From Patiriisocius marinus (lineage in GTDB: Bacteria; Bacteroidota; Bacteroidia; Flavobacteriales; Flavobacteriaceae), in contig NZ_BKCG01000001.1 in NCBI RefSeq assembly GCF_008974325.1, positions 930,001 to 994,000 of the forward strand: a DNA stretch of 64,000 nt, written 5' to 3'. The position numbers and the translations under genes are program-made. Below the pieces are notes generated by a model. It did not search any database, was not told the DNA's origin, and saw only the letters and a program-made list of their open reading frames with translations. Below are positions 53,438-61,635 of this stretch, piece by piece. Within the stretch, counting starts at the first letter, position 1, and each line of letters starts with the position of its first letter.

Positions 53438-53455
53438 CATATTAAATATAACATT

Positions 53456-54319
53456 ATGAAAAATCTAAGAAACACACTTGCACTAGTACTTTTATTGGTA
53501 ACAGTTTTTAACGTAAAAGCACAACAGAATGACAACAGTCTACTATGGAAAGTAGAAGGTAAAGGAATCAAAACTTCGTATGTATTTGGAACATTTCATA
53601 TGATTCCTAAAGAGAGTTTCATTTTAAAAGATAAAGTAAAAAACGCATTAGCTATCAGTGAATTAATGGTACTTGAACTAGATATGGACGACCCATCCAT
53701 GCAATCTGAAATGATGAAGCATTCGGCTATGCCAGAAGGAACAACATTGGTAGAATATATGGATAAAGATGAGTACGTACTTATTGACACCTATTTAAAA
53801 GGAAAATTAGGGGCTGGGTTAGATCAATTTAAAACTTTTAAGCCGCTTATGGTGAGTTCTATGGTAATGATGGGTTATATGGGGAAAGACCTTGCTAGTT
53901 ATGAAGCTTCATTAATAGCTTTAGCTACAGCACAACAAAAAGAGATTAAAGGGTTAGAAACTATTGAGTATCAAATGGGCGTTTTTGACAAGCAACCTTA
54001 TGACATTCAATTAGACGAAGTAGTTAAGCTTTTAGAAGAAAAAGATGCTATGGGAAATATGTTTAATGAGATGATTGAGCACTACACCACAGAGGATATT
54101 GATGGGTTATACAATTACATGGATGGATACTTCACAAATGAAGGGCAAATGGATGACATGTTACATACTCGTAATGCGAACTGGATACCTCAAATAGGAA
54201 GCTACTCTAAAGATCAATCAGTTTTTTACGGTGTAGGAGCAGGGCATTTAGGAGGTGAAAAAGGAGTCATTAATTTATTGAGAGAAGCAGGATATAAGGT
54301 TAGCCCTGTCCTAGATTAA
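53456..54319 (+). CDS. TraB/GumN family protein
   Basis: 287 residues with signal peptide MKNLRNTLALVLLLVTVFNV, then KAQQ. The TraB/GumN core is clear: TSYVFGTFHMIPKESF at the start and VFYGVGAGHLGGEKGVINLL at the end, with conserved GTxH and GxGHL motifs and ELDMDDP between. TraB/Tiki relatives are metalloproteases with the GxxH pair; bacterial GumN proteins are less studied. It closes the microprotein operon and is convergent with the HD gene 10 bases away. Confidence 0.88.
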   Translation: MKNLRNTLALVLLLVTVFNVKAQQNDNSLLWKVEGKGIKTSYVFGTFHMIPKESFILKDKVKNALAISELMVLELDMDDPSMQSEMMKHSAMPEGTTLVEYMDKDEYVLIDTYLKGKLGAGLDQFKTFKPLMVSSMVMMGYMGKDLASYEASLIALATAQQKEIKGLETIEYQMGVFDKQPYDIQLDEVVKLLEEKDAMGNMFNEMIEHYTTEDIDGLYNYMDGYFTNEGQMDDMLHTRNANWIPQIGSYSKDQSVFYGVGAGHLGGEKGVINLLREAGYKVSPVLD

Positions 54320-54329
54320 TTTATTAAAA

Positions 54330-54998
54330 TTAACACTCACCTTTCCATTCACTATAAAACTGCTCAAGAAATTGCTCCATAAATTGGTGGCGTTCTTGGG
54401 CAATTTTTTTGCCAGTTTTAGTATTCATTTTGTCTTTTAAAAGTAATAATTTTTCGTAAAAGTGATTGAGTGTAGGAGCAGTCGATTTTTTGTATTGTTC
54501 TGGAGTCATGTTTAATTGAGGTTTAATATTTGGGTCGTAAATTTTTCTGTTTTTAAAACCGCCATAATTAAACGTTCTTGTAATACCAATTGCTCCTAGA
54601 GCATCTAGTCGATCTGCATCTTGTACAACTTCTAATTCTTTAGAGTGAAATGTTTTAATTGCATTCCCTCCTTTAAATGAAACGTTCGCAATAATTTGAA
54701 TAACGTGATCAATAATTTCTTCTGAAATGTGCTGGGTGTTTAAAAACCGGGCTGCCTTTTTGGGTCCCACGCTATCATCGCCTCCGTGAAATTTAGAATC
54801 TGCAATATCGTGAAGCAATGCTCCAAGAGCAACAACGGTTATGTCAACATCTTCTTCTTTAGAAATAAGTAAGGCATTTTTATACACCCGATCAATATGA
54901 AACCAATCGTGTCCTCCCTCAGCATCAGCGAGTTCCTGTTGTACAAATCGTTTTGTATTTTCAATAATCTTTAATATTTCAGAAGAGAAAATTGTCAT
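54330..54998 (-). CDS. HD-domain phosphohydrolase (YedJ type)
   Basis: 222 residues. The metal-binding HD signature is in GHDWFHIDRVYKNAL, then ALGALLHDIADSKFHGGD and the later VVQDADRLDALGAIGI. This ordering (H...HD...D) is the YedJ/PF01966 single-domain phosphohydrolase layout. Substrate unknown; nucleotides are usual. It stands alone on the minus strand between TraB/GumN and the divergent plug-domain gene. Confidence 0.9.
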   Translation of the reverse strand: MTIFSSEILKIIENTKRFVQQELADAEGGHDWFHIDRVYKNALLISKEEDVDITVVALGALLHDIADSKFHGGDDSVGPKKAARFLNTQHISEEIIDHVIQIIANVSFKGGNAIKTFHSKELEVVQDADRLDALGAIGITRTFNYGGFKNRKIYDPNIKPQLNMTPEQYKKSTAPTLNHFYEKLLLLKDKMNTKTGKKIAQERHQFMEQFLEQFYSEWKGEC

Positions 54999-55134
54999 AT
55001 TTGAGAAATTAAATCGTTTATAGTATGTAAAAGTAGCAATATTAAAAGAGGATAAATTTCAAATAAAGTATTGTTTTATTGAAACATTATATAGCTAAAA
55101 GCTACTAACTCGAAATACATATTCATTATTTATT

Positions 55135-56814
55135 ATGAAACATTTTTTACTTTTTATTTCCTTATGTGCCATCGGTATTAGTTATGGTCAAGAACAAACT
55201 ATTACAGGAGTTGTAACTGCTGAGAATAATAAAATTCAAGGCGCAACAGTATCGGTTAAAAACTCTTTTAATGAAACTGTAACAGATAAAGATGGAAAAT
55301 TCTCACTAAAAGTTTCTGATGATGATAATGTTCTGGAAGTTTTTTACTTCGGTTTAGAATACAAAGAAGTTTCAATTAATAGAGGGCAGATAATGAATAT
55401 TTCTTTACAAAGGGATGCGGAACTTTTAGAAGAAGTACTCTTAGTTGGAAAGGTTAAAGAAAAAGAAGAGCTTGTAGAAACGGCTTACGGGAAACAGAAT
55501 AAAAAAGCCCTTGGGTACTCCGTGGGTCAAGAGCTAACTGAGGATGATATTTTACCTTCAGACGTAAATACTTTCGAATTATTGCGAAAAATGCCAGGGG
55601 TTGAAGTGTATGGTACTGCAGGTTTAGGGCAATCAGTCTTGTTTACAAAAAATAAAAGTATTACATCGGCTCCTCCTGGGGTTTCGGTTGATGGGGCTGT
55701 TTTCGATCAAAGTGTTTTAGCTTCAATTGACCCTTCAGCTATTACCTCAATTAAATTATTAAAGTCCTTAAATTCCACGCTTCGATATGGTCAATTGGGA
55801 GCAGGGGGAATGATTTTAATTACGACCAAAGTAGGTGGTGGGGGTAAAATTTCGGTAAAAGAAAAAGTAAAATCTCTTCAGGTCAAAGGCAATGAATATG
55901 TAGAGAATTTGCAATTAATAGAAAACTATAATTCCAAAAGTAATTTTTTAGTTGAACTTGAAAAATCAACAACTTTCGAAGAAGCAAACAATTTATTTTT
56001 ATCGAAGAAAAAAACTTCTGCAGGAAACTCAGTTCCTTTTTATATGGAATCTTCAGATTACTTTAAACGATGGGATAAAGAATACTCGTTAGAGATTTTA
56101 ACGAATATCGCCAAAATGGCTAAAAACAATCCAAAAGCATTAAAAGCTTACGCGTATAAACTTGAGGAGCGTGGAGAGTTTAAAAAAGTAGTGAGCATCT
56201 ATAACCGGATTTTAGCTTTGCGACCAGACAGTGCACAAGCGTATCGTGATTTAGCTTTAGCTTGTGAGGCTGCGGGAGATTATGAAACAGCATTTACCCT
56301 ATTTTATCAAATTGTGTATAATAAAATCCCAAATGTGGATTGTACCGGTATTCAGGAATTAGCGTATAATGAATTTAGACACTTGTTAGCATTTCATAAA
56401 TTGAAAGTGCCTTATAAAACATTGCCTAATGAAATGTTAACCGTTGGGTATAAACAAGATATCCGTATTGTGGTTGAATGGACAGATGCGCCAGTAGATT
56501 TTGATATGCAATATGTAAGTCCTGATAATAAGTTTTTTGCGTGGAGCCATACAAAGTTTAGTAATCAAAAACAACTTGAAGATGAGGTGAAGTCTGGATA
56601 TGCTGTTAAAGAACAAATTATCGATGATGCTAAAACAGGAAAGTGGTTAGTGAATTTACAATACTTTGAAATGGAGCAGTCTAAAAACCCAACGTATATG
56701 AAATATACTATTTTCCAAGACTATGGTTTGCCTTCTGAAACAAAAACTATTAAAGTAATTCCTTTATTTACAATTAATGACAAAGTTACTATTGACACTT
56801 TTATCAACGACTGA
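55135..56814 (+). CDS. Barrel-less TonB-plug protein with TPR and DUF2135-like domains
   Basis: 559 residues with signal peptide MKHFLLFISLCAIGISYGQ. Domains in order: a carboxypeptidase-like regulatory domain (ITGVVTAENNKIQGATVSVK, about 23-95), a TonB plug domain (LLRKMPGVEVYGTAGLG, PSAITSIKLLKSLNSTLRYG, GAGGMILITTKVG, about 120-235), TPR helices (VVSIYNRILALRPDSAQAYR, about 340-410), and a YfaP/DUF2135-like end (DIRIVVEWTDAPVDFDMQYV). No beta barrel follows the plug, so it cannot be an ordinary receptor. It may be a soluble plug that docks to a partner porin or a periplasmic adaptor. Confidence 0.8.
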   Translation: MKHFLLFISLCAIGISYGQEQTITGVVTAENNKIQGATVSVKNSFNETVTDKDGKFSLKVSDDDNVLEVFYFGLEYKEVSINRGQIMNISLQRDAELLEEVLLVGKVKEKEELVETAYGKQNKKALGYSVGQELTEDDILPSDVNTFELLRKMPGVEVYGTAGLGQSVLFTKNKSITSAPPGVSVDGAVFDQSVLASIDPSAITSIKLLKSLNSTLRYGQLGAGGMILITTKVGGGGKISVKEKVKSLQVKGNEYVENLQLIENYNSKSNFLVELEKSTTFEEANNLFLSKKKTSAGNSVPFYMESSDYFKRWDKEYSLEILTNIAKMAKNNPKALKAYAYKLEERGEFKKVVSIYNRILALRPDSAQAYRDLALACEAAGDYETAFTLFYQIVYNKIPNVDCTGIQELAYNEFRHLLAFHKLKVPYKTLPNEMLTVGYKQDIRIVVEWTDAPVDFDMQYVSPDNKFFAWSHTKFSNQKQLEDEVKSGYAVKEQIIDDAKTGKWLVNLQYFEMEQSKNPTYMKYTIFQDYGLPSETKTIKVIPLFTINDKVTIDTFIND

Positions 56815-56819
56815 TTTAT

Positions 56820-57569
56820 TTATTTCTCAGTAACGTGTTCTGCGATAAGTTTTTCAACTTTAGCTATTAATTCAGTATGGTTGGCATATGCCGAAACTTT
56901 AATTGCAGGATGAACAAGATGCTTTAGATGAACACCAAGTGGCATAGGAAACATCCCATATCGCTGAAGTTTCCATGAATTATTTACACTTATAGGAAGT
57001 ATGTAAGCATCTGGCATTTGCTCTAACAGCGTAAGTAAACCACGAACCTTAAAAGGCTTTGGATTCCAGTCTCTGCTACGGGTTCCTTCAGGAAAAATCA
57101 CTACACTTCTACTAGTTTCTTGTGCGTATTTTCCAATACGTATTATCTTTTCGGTTGCCTCCTCTGGTTTTTTTCGGTCAATTAAAACTGACATCCCGTG
57201 TCGTAGATTATACGAAATAGAAGGAATTCCTTTACCAAGTTCTTTCTTTGAAACAAATGCAGGGTGTAGTTTTCTTAAATACCAAATAATAGGAGGAATG
57301 TCCCACATACTTTGATGATTAGAGACGATAATGAGTGGAACACCTTTTGGTATTTCTCCTGTTATTTTAAAACTGAAACGAGTGCCTAATATATTTAAAC
57401 AGCGTAACAAGAACCAATTTAATATATCAACAGAGTCCTTATGTGCTTTATACCCAAAAACATTAAAACAAATCCATTGTATGGGGTGGAATACTACAAT
57501 TGCAAACCCAAAACAAAGGTAAAAAAGTGCTGAAATGGGATAGTATAGTATTTTTAATAGCTTATTCAT
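56820..57569 (-). CDS. plsC: 1-acyl-glycerol-3-phosphate acyltransferase
   Basis: 249 residues with N-terminal membrane helices (LYYPISALFYLCFGFAIVVF). The HX4D catalytic motif is in IIVSNHQSMWDIPPI, and the acceptor site is FPEGTRSRDWNPKPF. It acylates lysophosphatidate at the inner membrane in phospholipid synthesis. A TACTTTTG element lies 29-36 bases upstream. It is convergent with the plug-domain gene, 5 bases away. Confidence 0.9.
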   Translation of the reverse strand: MNKLLKILYYPISALFYLCFGFAIVVFHPIQWICFNVFGYKAHKDSVDILNWFLLRCLNILGTRFSFKITGEIPKGVPLIIVSNHQSMWDIPPIIWYLRKLHPAFVSKKELGKGIPSISYNLRHGMSVLIDRKKPEEATEKIIRIGKYAQETSRSVVIFPEGTRSRDWNPKPFKVRGLLTLLEQMPDAYILPISVNNSWKLQRYGMFPMPLGVHLKHLVHPAIKVSAYANHTELIAKVEKLIAEHVTEK

Positions 57570-57597
57570 TAAAAGTCTTTAATCCTATAATAGGGGT

Positions 57598-57605
57598 CAA
57601 AAGTA
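57598..57605 (-). promoter_or_regulatory. Predicted -7 element for plsC
   Basis: The minus strand reads TACTTTTG, matching TAnnTTTG, 29 bases before the plsC start. It directly follows the terminator hairpin of the bacilliredoxin gene. Confidence 0.45.
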
Positions 57606-57610
57606 AAAAA

Positions 57611-57650
57611 TTCCATTTTGTAATTAGATGAAACCAATTACAAAATGGAA
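57611..57650 (-). terminator. Terminator of the bacilliredoxin gene
   Basis: A perfect 15-bp stem (ttccattttgtaatt at 57611-57625 with its complement at 57636-57650) and a 10-base loop. On the minus strand it is followed by TTTTTTACTTTTG, a good U-tract that doubles as the plsC -7 element. Confidence 0.8.
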
Positions 57651-57698
57651 TAATAGCTACAGTATTTTATTAATACGTAGTGTCGTTGTTGTCAAAAA

Positions 57699-58109
57699 CT
57701 AGCAGTTCTCGTTAAAAGCACCTTTTAAGTTTTCGGCAATCATATCAGCTGGACGACCTTCAATGTGATGACGCTCAAGCATATGTACTAATTCACCATT
57801 TCTAAACAATGCCATTGATGGTGAGCTAGGTGGGAATGGTACCATTTGTGCTCTAGCCGCATCAACTGCTTCACGATCAACACCTGCAAAAACAGTTACT
57901 AAGTGATCTGGAGTTTTAGCGTTTTGTAAAGCCATTCTTGCACCTGGGCGAGCATTTGCTGCAGCACAACCACAAACAGAATTTACTACTACTAAAGTAG
58001 TTCCTTCTCTCTTCATAGCATTTGCTACATCGTCTGCTGTATGTAATTCTTCAAAACCAATTGCTGTAAGATCTTCACGCATTGGTTTTACTAATTCTGC
58101 TGGATACAT
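57699..58109 (-). CDS. BrxA/BrxB family bacilliredoxin
   Basis: 136 residues, the usual length for the family. The redox centre CGC is in VVNSVCGCAAANARPGA. It is followed by TVFAGVDREAVDAAR and PFPPSSPSMALFRNGELV, all conserved. In Firmicutes bacilliredoxins remove bacillithiol from proteins; many Bacteroidota also carry the family. It is a single gene with its own terminator and a TATCTTTG element upstream. Confidence 0.92.
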   Translation of the reverse strand: MYPAELVKPMREDLTAIGFEELHTADDVANAMKREGTTLVVVNSVCGCAAANARPGARMALQNAKTPDHLVTVFAGVDREAVDAARAQMVPFPPSSPSMALFRNGELVHMLERHHIEGRPADMIAENLKGAFNENC

Positions 58110-58147
58110 AATATATTAATTTTAAGTATTTGTAATCTATATCTATA

Positions 58148-58155
58148 CAAAGATA
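58148..58155 (-). promoter_or_regulatory. Predicted -7 element for the bacilliredoxin gene
   Basis: The minus strand reads TATCTTTG, matching TAnnTTTG, 39 bases before the start codon. Confidence 0.45.
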
Positions 58156-58268
58156 GTCAAATATGGAGTGGGAAACTTACAGTGTAAATTTGAAATTAGA
58201 CCTTTAACTCTTATTTAAGATTAAGCCCAATTTATTAATGTTGTAACATTTCAGCAGAAAGCTTTACT

Positions 58269-58276
58269 TATCTTTG
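58269..58276 (+). promoter_or_regulatory. Predicted -7 element for the DjlA-like gene
   Basis: TATCTTTG, 24 bases before the ATG at 58300. A TTG lies 25 bases further up (58241-58243), slightly longer than the common spacing. Confidence 0.45.
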
Positions 58277-58299
58277 TAACACAACAGTAAATTTAATTT

Positions 58300-59061
58300 A
58301 TGTTTAGTATTGTAGGGGCCATTATAGGCTATTTAGTGTATCGATTTCCAGGAGCAATTGCAGGGTTTTTCTTAGGAAGTATGATTGATCAAATGAATGG
58401 TTCAAAAGGACAACGTACCAAAGGTGGCGGCGGAATGGGTGAAATTTTTAGACAGCAAACTCAACGTGGAAGCACCGTATCTCCTGCAGATTTTGAGTTA
58501 AATTTACTTTCACTTGCCTCTTTTGTGATAAAAGCTGACGGTAAAGTGAGTCAAAGCGAATTAGACTATGTTCGTCAATATTTTGTTCAGGCATATGGCA
58601 AAGAACGAGCGAATGCTACTTTTAAAGTATTTAACGATGTTATTAAAAAACGTGATATCGACGCTCAAAGAATAGGGATGATGCTTCGTGCAAGAACCCG
58701 TTATGAATCTAGATTACAGATTTTACATTTTCTCTTTAGCATTGCAAATGCAGATGGAACTGTTTCAACTTCTGAAGTGAATGTAATACAGCAAATAGCC
58801 GGATATCTTTCTATTCAGATGGCAGACTTTAATAGCATTAAAGCAATGTTCTTTAAAAATCCTGACAGTGCATACCGTATTTTAGAAATAGATAGAACTG
58901 CAACAGATGCCGAAATTAAAAAGGCATACCGTACAATGGTTAAAAAATACCACCCAGATAAACTAGTTGATATGGATGAAGCATATCGTCAAGGAGCGGA
59001 GGTAAAATTTAGATCTGTGCAAGAAGCTTACGAGCAATTACAAAAAGAAAGAGGTTTCTAA
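58300..59061 (+). CDS. DjlA-like TerB/J-domain co-chaperone
   Basis: 253 residues: an N-terminal Gly-rich membrane-associated segment (MFSIVGAIIGYLVYRFPGAI, FFLGSMIDQMNG), a TerB-like helical domain (LLSLASFVIKADGKVSQSEL, about 70-185), and a C-terminal J domain with the essential HPD in VKKYHPDKLVDMD. DjlA-type proteins stimulate DnaK from the membrane. The arrangement and length match the family closely. A clear terminator follows. Confidence 0.9.
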   Translation: MFSIVGAIIGYLVYRFPGAIAGFFLGSMIDQMNGSKGQRTKGGGGMGEIFRQQTQRGSTVSPADFELNLLSLASFVIKADGKVSQSELDYVRQYFVQAYGKERANATFKVFNDVIKKRDIDAQRIGMMLRARTRYESRLQILHFLFSIANADGTVSTSEVNVIQQIAGYLSIQMADFNSIKAMFFKNPDSAYRILEIDRTATDAEIKKAYRTMVKKYHPDKLVDMDEAYRQGAEVKFRSVQEAYEQLQKERGF

Positions 59062-59135
59062 AATTTTCTAGCTTTTCATTCAGAAAGATGTCTTATTACT
59101 ATTATTAAAGCAGCTAAATAATTTATTTTCGATTC

Positions 59136-59161
59136 AAAATAGAAGTGTAATCTTCTATTTT
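59136..59161 (+). terminator. Terminator of the DjlA-like gene
   Basis: Perfect 10-bp stem aaaatagaag/cttctatttt with a 6-base loop, followed by a T-run. It separates the gene from the metal-uptake operon. Confidence 0.75.
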
Positions 59162-59176
59162 TTAGTTGCTTAAGTC

Positions 59177-59204
59177 TTAATTTTTAGCCTAGGCTAAAAA
59201 TTAA
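59177..59204 (+). promoter_or_regulatory. 28-bp perfect palindrome, candidate DtxR/MntR operator
   Basis: The core TTTTTAGCCTAGGCTAAAAA (59181-59200) extends to a 28-base perfect palindrome. It lies 38 bases before the start of a DtxR/MntR-type regulator gene and upstream of its -7 element. DtxR-family operators are AT-flanked palindromes with a TAGCCTA-like core. Confidence 0.75.
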
Positions 59205-59229
59205 ATCACTATACTTCAAAAAATAGTTT

Positions 59230-59237
59230 TACTTTTG
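59230..59237 (+). promoter_or_regulatory. Predicted -7 element of the metal-uptake operon
   Basis: TACTTTTG matches TAnnTTTG, ending 5 bases before the ATG at 59243, which implies a very short or leaderless transcript. The operator palindrome covers the expected -33 region. Confidence 0.45.
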
Positions 59238-59242
59238 TCTCT

Positions 59243-59899
59243 ATGTATTCATTAGCAGAAGAAAATTATATAAAATCTATTTACCATTTACAGCAAGAAG
59301 TTGGTAAAGAAGTAAGTACAAATGCTATTGCAGATATGATGGAAACAAAACCATCGTCTGTAACTGACATGGTGCAGAAGCTAGCTGATAAAAAAGTGCT
59401 CTCTTACCGAAAGTATAAAGGCGCAAAACTTACTGCAGATGGTGAAATTATTGCAGCAAATATTATTAGGAAACACCGCCTTTGGGAAGTTTTTCTTGTA
59501 GACAAGCTTAAATTTCATTGGGACGAAGTACACGAAATTGCCGAGCAATTAGAACACGTTCAAAGTGAGGAATTAATAAAACGCTTAGATGCTTTTTTAG
59601 GAAGTCCTGCATTTGATCCACACGGTGATCCAATCCCTGATGCAAAAGGAAACTTTAAGAAAACAGAGAAAAAGTTATTGTCTGAATTAAAGAAAAATCA
59701 AAATGGCGTCTGTGTTGGAGTGAAAGAAACTAGCCCTGAGTATTTACAATATTTAGATAAAAAGAACATTAGTATCGGTACGAAAATTTCGGTTAAAGGG
59801 AAAGAATTTTTTGATGGTTCCATGGTTATTCAAGTAGGACGAGATCAGTTTTTTATCTCTAAACAAATAGCTGAAAACTTATACATTCAAACCACATAA
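59243..59899 (+). CDS. DtxR/MntR family metal-dependent repressor
   Basis: 218 residues. A winged helix lies at about 1-65 (NAIADMMETKPSSVTDMVQK is the recognition region). Next is the dimerisation/metal domain with IIRKHRLWEVFLVD and VHEIAEQLEHVQSEEL, and then an SH3/FeoA-like end. At the position of DtxR Cys102 (MntR Glu99) this protein has Glu (EIAEQLEH), which favours manganese over iron; the N-terminal ligand position (Asp in MntR, Met in DtxR) is Asn, so selectivity is uncertain. It should bind the palindrome upstream and control the whole uptake operon. Confidence 0.88.
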   Translation: MYSLAEENYIKSIYHLQQEVGKEVSTNAIADMMETKPSSVTDMVQKLADKKVLSYRKYKGAKLTADGEIIAANIIRKHRLWEVFLVDKLKFHWDEVHEIAEQLEHVQSEELIKRLDAFLGSPAFDPHGDPIPDAKGNFKKTEKKLLSELKKNQNGVCVGVKETSPEYLQYLDKKNISIGTKISVKGKEFFDGSMVIQVGRDQFFISKQIAENLYIQTT

Positions 59900-59908
59900 A
59901 TGATTTGA

Positions 59909-60688
59909 ATGAAAAAGACTTTTACAATTTTAACTTTATTATTTACAGGCTTTCAGGTACTTGCTCAAGAGGAAACTCCAGAGATGATTACAGATCGTCC
60001 AGATGCAACAGAATCACCTACACCAGTCCCAAAAGGATTTTTGCAATTAGAAACTGGAGCATATTACAATTCATTTGAAGAGAATACTATTAAAACTGAA
60101 ACTGTAGGGTATAACACTTCGTTATTTCGATACGGATTATTAGATAACTTTGAATTACGACTTGGTGTTAACTTTGAAGAAACACGTTTTAGTATTAATG
60201 ATGTTGAGAGTGATGATGTAGCCAGTGGTTTTTCGCCTTTGCTGTTTGGTTTTAAAATAGCAGTTTTAGAAGAAAAAGGATGGGTACCAGAAATAGGTAT
60301 TTTAGGTCATTTGTATTTGCCATTTACCGCGGGAGAAGATTATAAACCAGAAACAACAGGAGCCGATTTTAGATTTTCTTTCGCTCATATACTTTCTGAA
60401 AAATCTAGTATTGGTTATAATTTGGGTGCACAGTGGGGTAATGACTCTCGAGAGTTAGCATATGTCTATACCTTGAGCTATGGTTATAGTGTTTCAAAAA
60501 AAATTGGAGTTTATGCTGAGGTTTATGGTGATTTGCCAGAAAACAGTCAGGCAAACCATTTTTGGGATGCAGGATTAACATATTCTATAAAACCAAATAT
60601 ACAATTAGATGCTACGATAGGGAAAAGCATTACAGAAGGACAGGATTTATTATTAAGCACAGGAGTAAGTGTGCGATTACCAAATTAA
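59909..60688 (+). CDS. Outer-membrane beta-barrel transporter-like protein
   Basis: 259 residues with signal peptide MKKTFTILTLLFTGFQVLAQ. The mature start ITDRPDATESPTPVPKGFLQ followed by LETGAYY is the hallmark of the 'transporter' family annotated near MetA/phenol-pathway porins. Alternating strands with aromatic ends (FSFAHILSEKSSIGYNLGAQ) continue to the C-terminus. Its place between the metal repressor and the metal ABC transporter suggests an outer-membrane channel for the same ion. Confidence 0.75.
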   Translation: MKKTFTILTLLFTGFQVLAQEETPEMITDRPDATESPTPVPKGFLQLETGAYYNSFEENTIKTETVGYNTSLFRYGLLDNFELRLGVNFEETRFSINDVESDDVASGFSPLLFGFKIAVLEEKGWVPEIGILGHLYLPFTAGEDYKPETTGADFRFSFAHILSEKSSIGYNLGAQWGNDSRELAYVYTLSYGYSVSKKIGVYAEVYGDLPENSQANHFWDAGLTYSIKPNIQLDATIGKSITEGQDLLLSTGVSVRLPN

Positions 60689-60693
60689 AAAAT

Positions 60694-61599
60694 ATGAAAA
60701 AGATAACACTACTAATAATGCTTATTGCATTAGTGAGCTGTAAAAACGAGACGGAGGATACAGGGAAGTTGAAAATAGTTGCAACTACATCCATGATAAC
60801 TGATATTGTTAAAAATATTGGTGGAGATTTTATAGAATTACAAGGTTTAATGGGTGCTGGAGTTGATCCCCATTTATATAAAGCAAGTGAAGGTGATGTA
60901 GCAAAACTGTATAATGCAGATATTATTTTCTATAATGGATTGCATTTAGAAGGGAAACTTGTAGAAGTTTTTGAGAAGATGGAACAAACTAAAACTACCA
61001 TTGCTTTAGGAGAATCACTTCCGAAGGATCAATTAATAGGTTCGGAGTATTTTGCTTCAAACTATGATCCACATGTATGGTTTAATATTCAGTTTTTCAA
61101 GCAGTTTGCTATGACTGTTACTGAGCAGTTGTCTAAAAAAGACCCAGTAAATTCGGTAAATTATATTGCAAATGAAAAAGCATACCTTGCTAAATTAGAT
61201 GCTTTAGAAACGGAGGTTACTGCAACAATTGCCACATTGCCTGAAGAAAAAAGAATTTTAGTAACGGCACATGATGCGTTTAATTATTTTGGAAAATCCT
61301 ATGGATTTAATGTGGTAGGCTTACAAGGTTTGTCTACAGCAACTGAAGCAGGAGTTCAGGACGTACAGCGTTTATCAGATTTTATAATCGAAAATAAAGT
61401 AAAAGCAATCTTTGTAGAAAGTTCGGTTCCGCGTAGAACAATTGAAGCGCTGCAAGCAGCTGTTTTGTATAAAAACCATGAAGTAACAATAGGCGGTTCT
61501 CTTTTTAGTGATGCTTTAGGAAATACTGGAACAGAAGAGGGAACATACATAGGGATGTTTAAATCTAATGTCAATACAATTGTGAATGCATTGAAATAA
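60694..61599 (+). CDS. Zn/Mn-type metal ABC transporter solute-binding lipoprotein
   Basis: 301 residues from the ATG at 60694; the frame upstream overlaps the barrel gene and is not used. The lipoprotein signal is LIMLIALVSC. Cluster A-I ligands are visible as His in GVDPHLYKAS, His in NYDPHVWFN, and the Glu/Asp region IFVESSVPRRTIEA near the end with GGSLFSDALG. These are TroA/MntC/ZnuA ligand positions. There is no His-rich loop of the strict ZnuA type, so manganese or iron is as likely as zinc. It delivers metal to the permeases encoded downstream. Confidence 0.9.
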   Translation: MKKITLLIMLIALVSCKNETEDTGKLKIVATTSMITDIVKNIGGDFIELQGLMGAGVDPHLYKASEGDVAKLYNADIIFYNGLHLEGKLVEVFEKMEQTKTTIALGESLPKDQLIGSEYFASNYDPHVWFNIQFFKQFAMTVTEQLSKKDPVNSVNYIANEKAYLAKLDALETEVTATIATLPEEKRILVTAHDAFNYFGKSYGFNVVGLQGLSTATEAGVQDVQRLSDFIIENKVKAIFVESSVPRRTIEALQAAVLYKNHEVTIGGSLFSDALGNTGTEEGTYIGMFKSNVNTIVNALK

Positions 61600-61635
61600 T
61601 TAAAAATGATTTTCGCATACGCGGAAATGTGATAT

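Noticed and set aside
53456-54319. Plasmid transfer (TraB pilus) function
   Set aside because: The protein has the TraB/GumN GTxH...GxGH pattern, not the conjugative TraB/VirB10 sequence, and no transfer genes are near.
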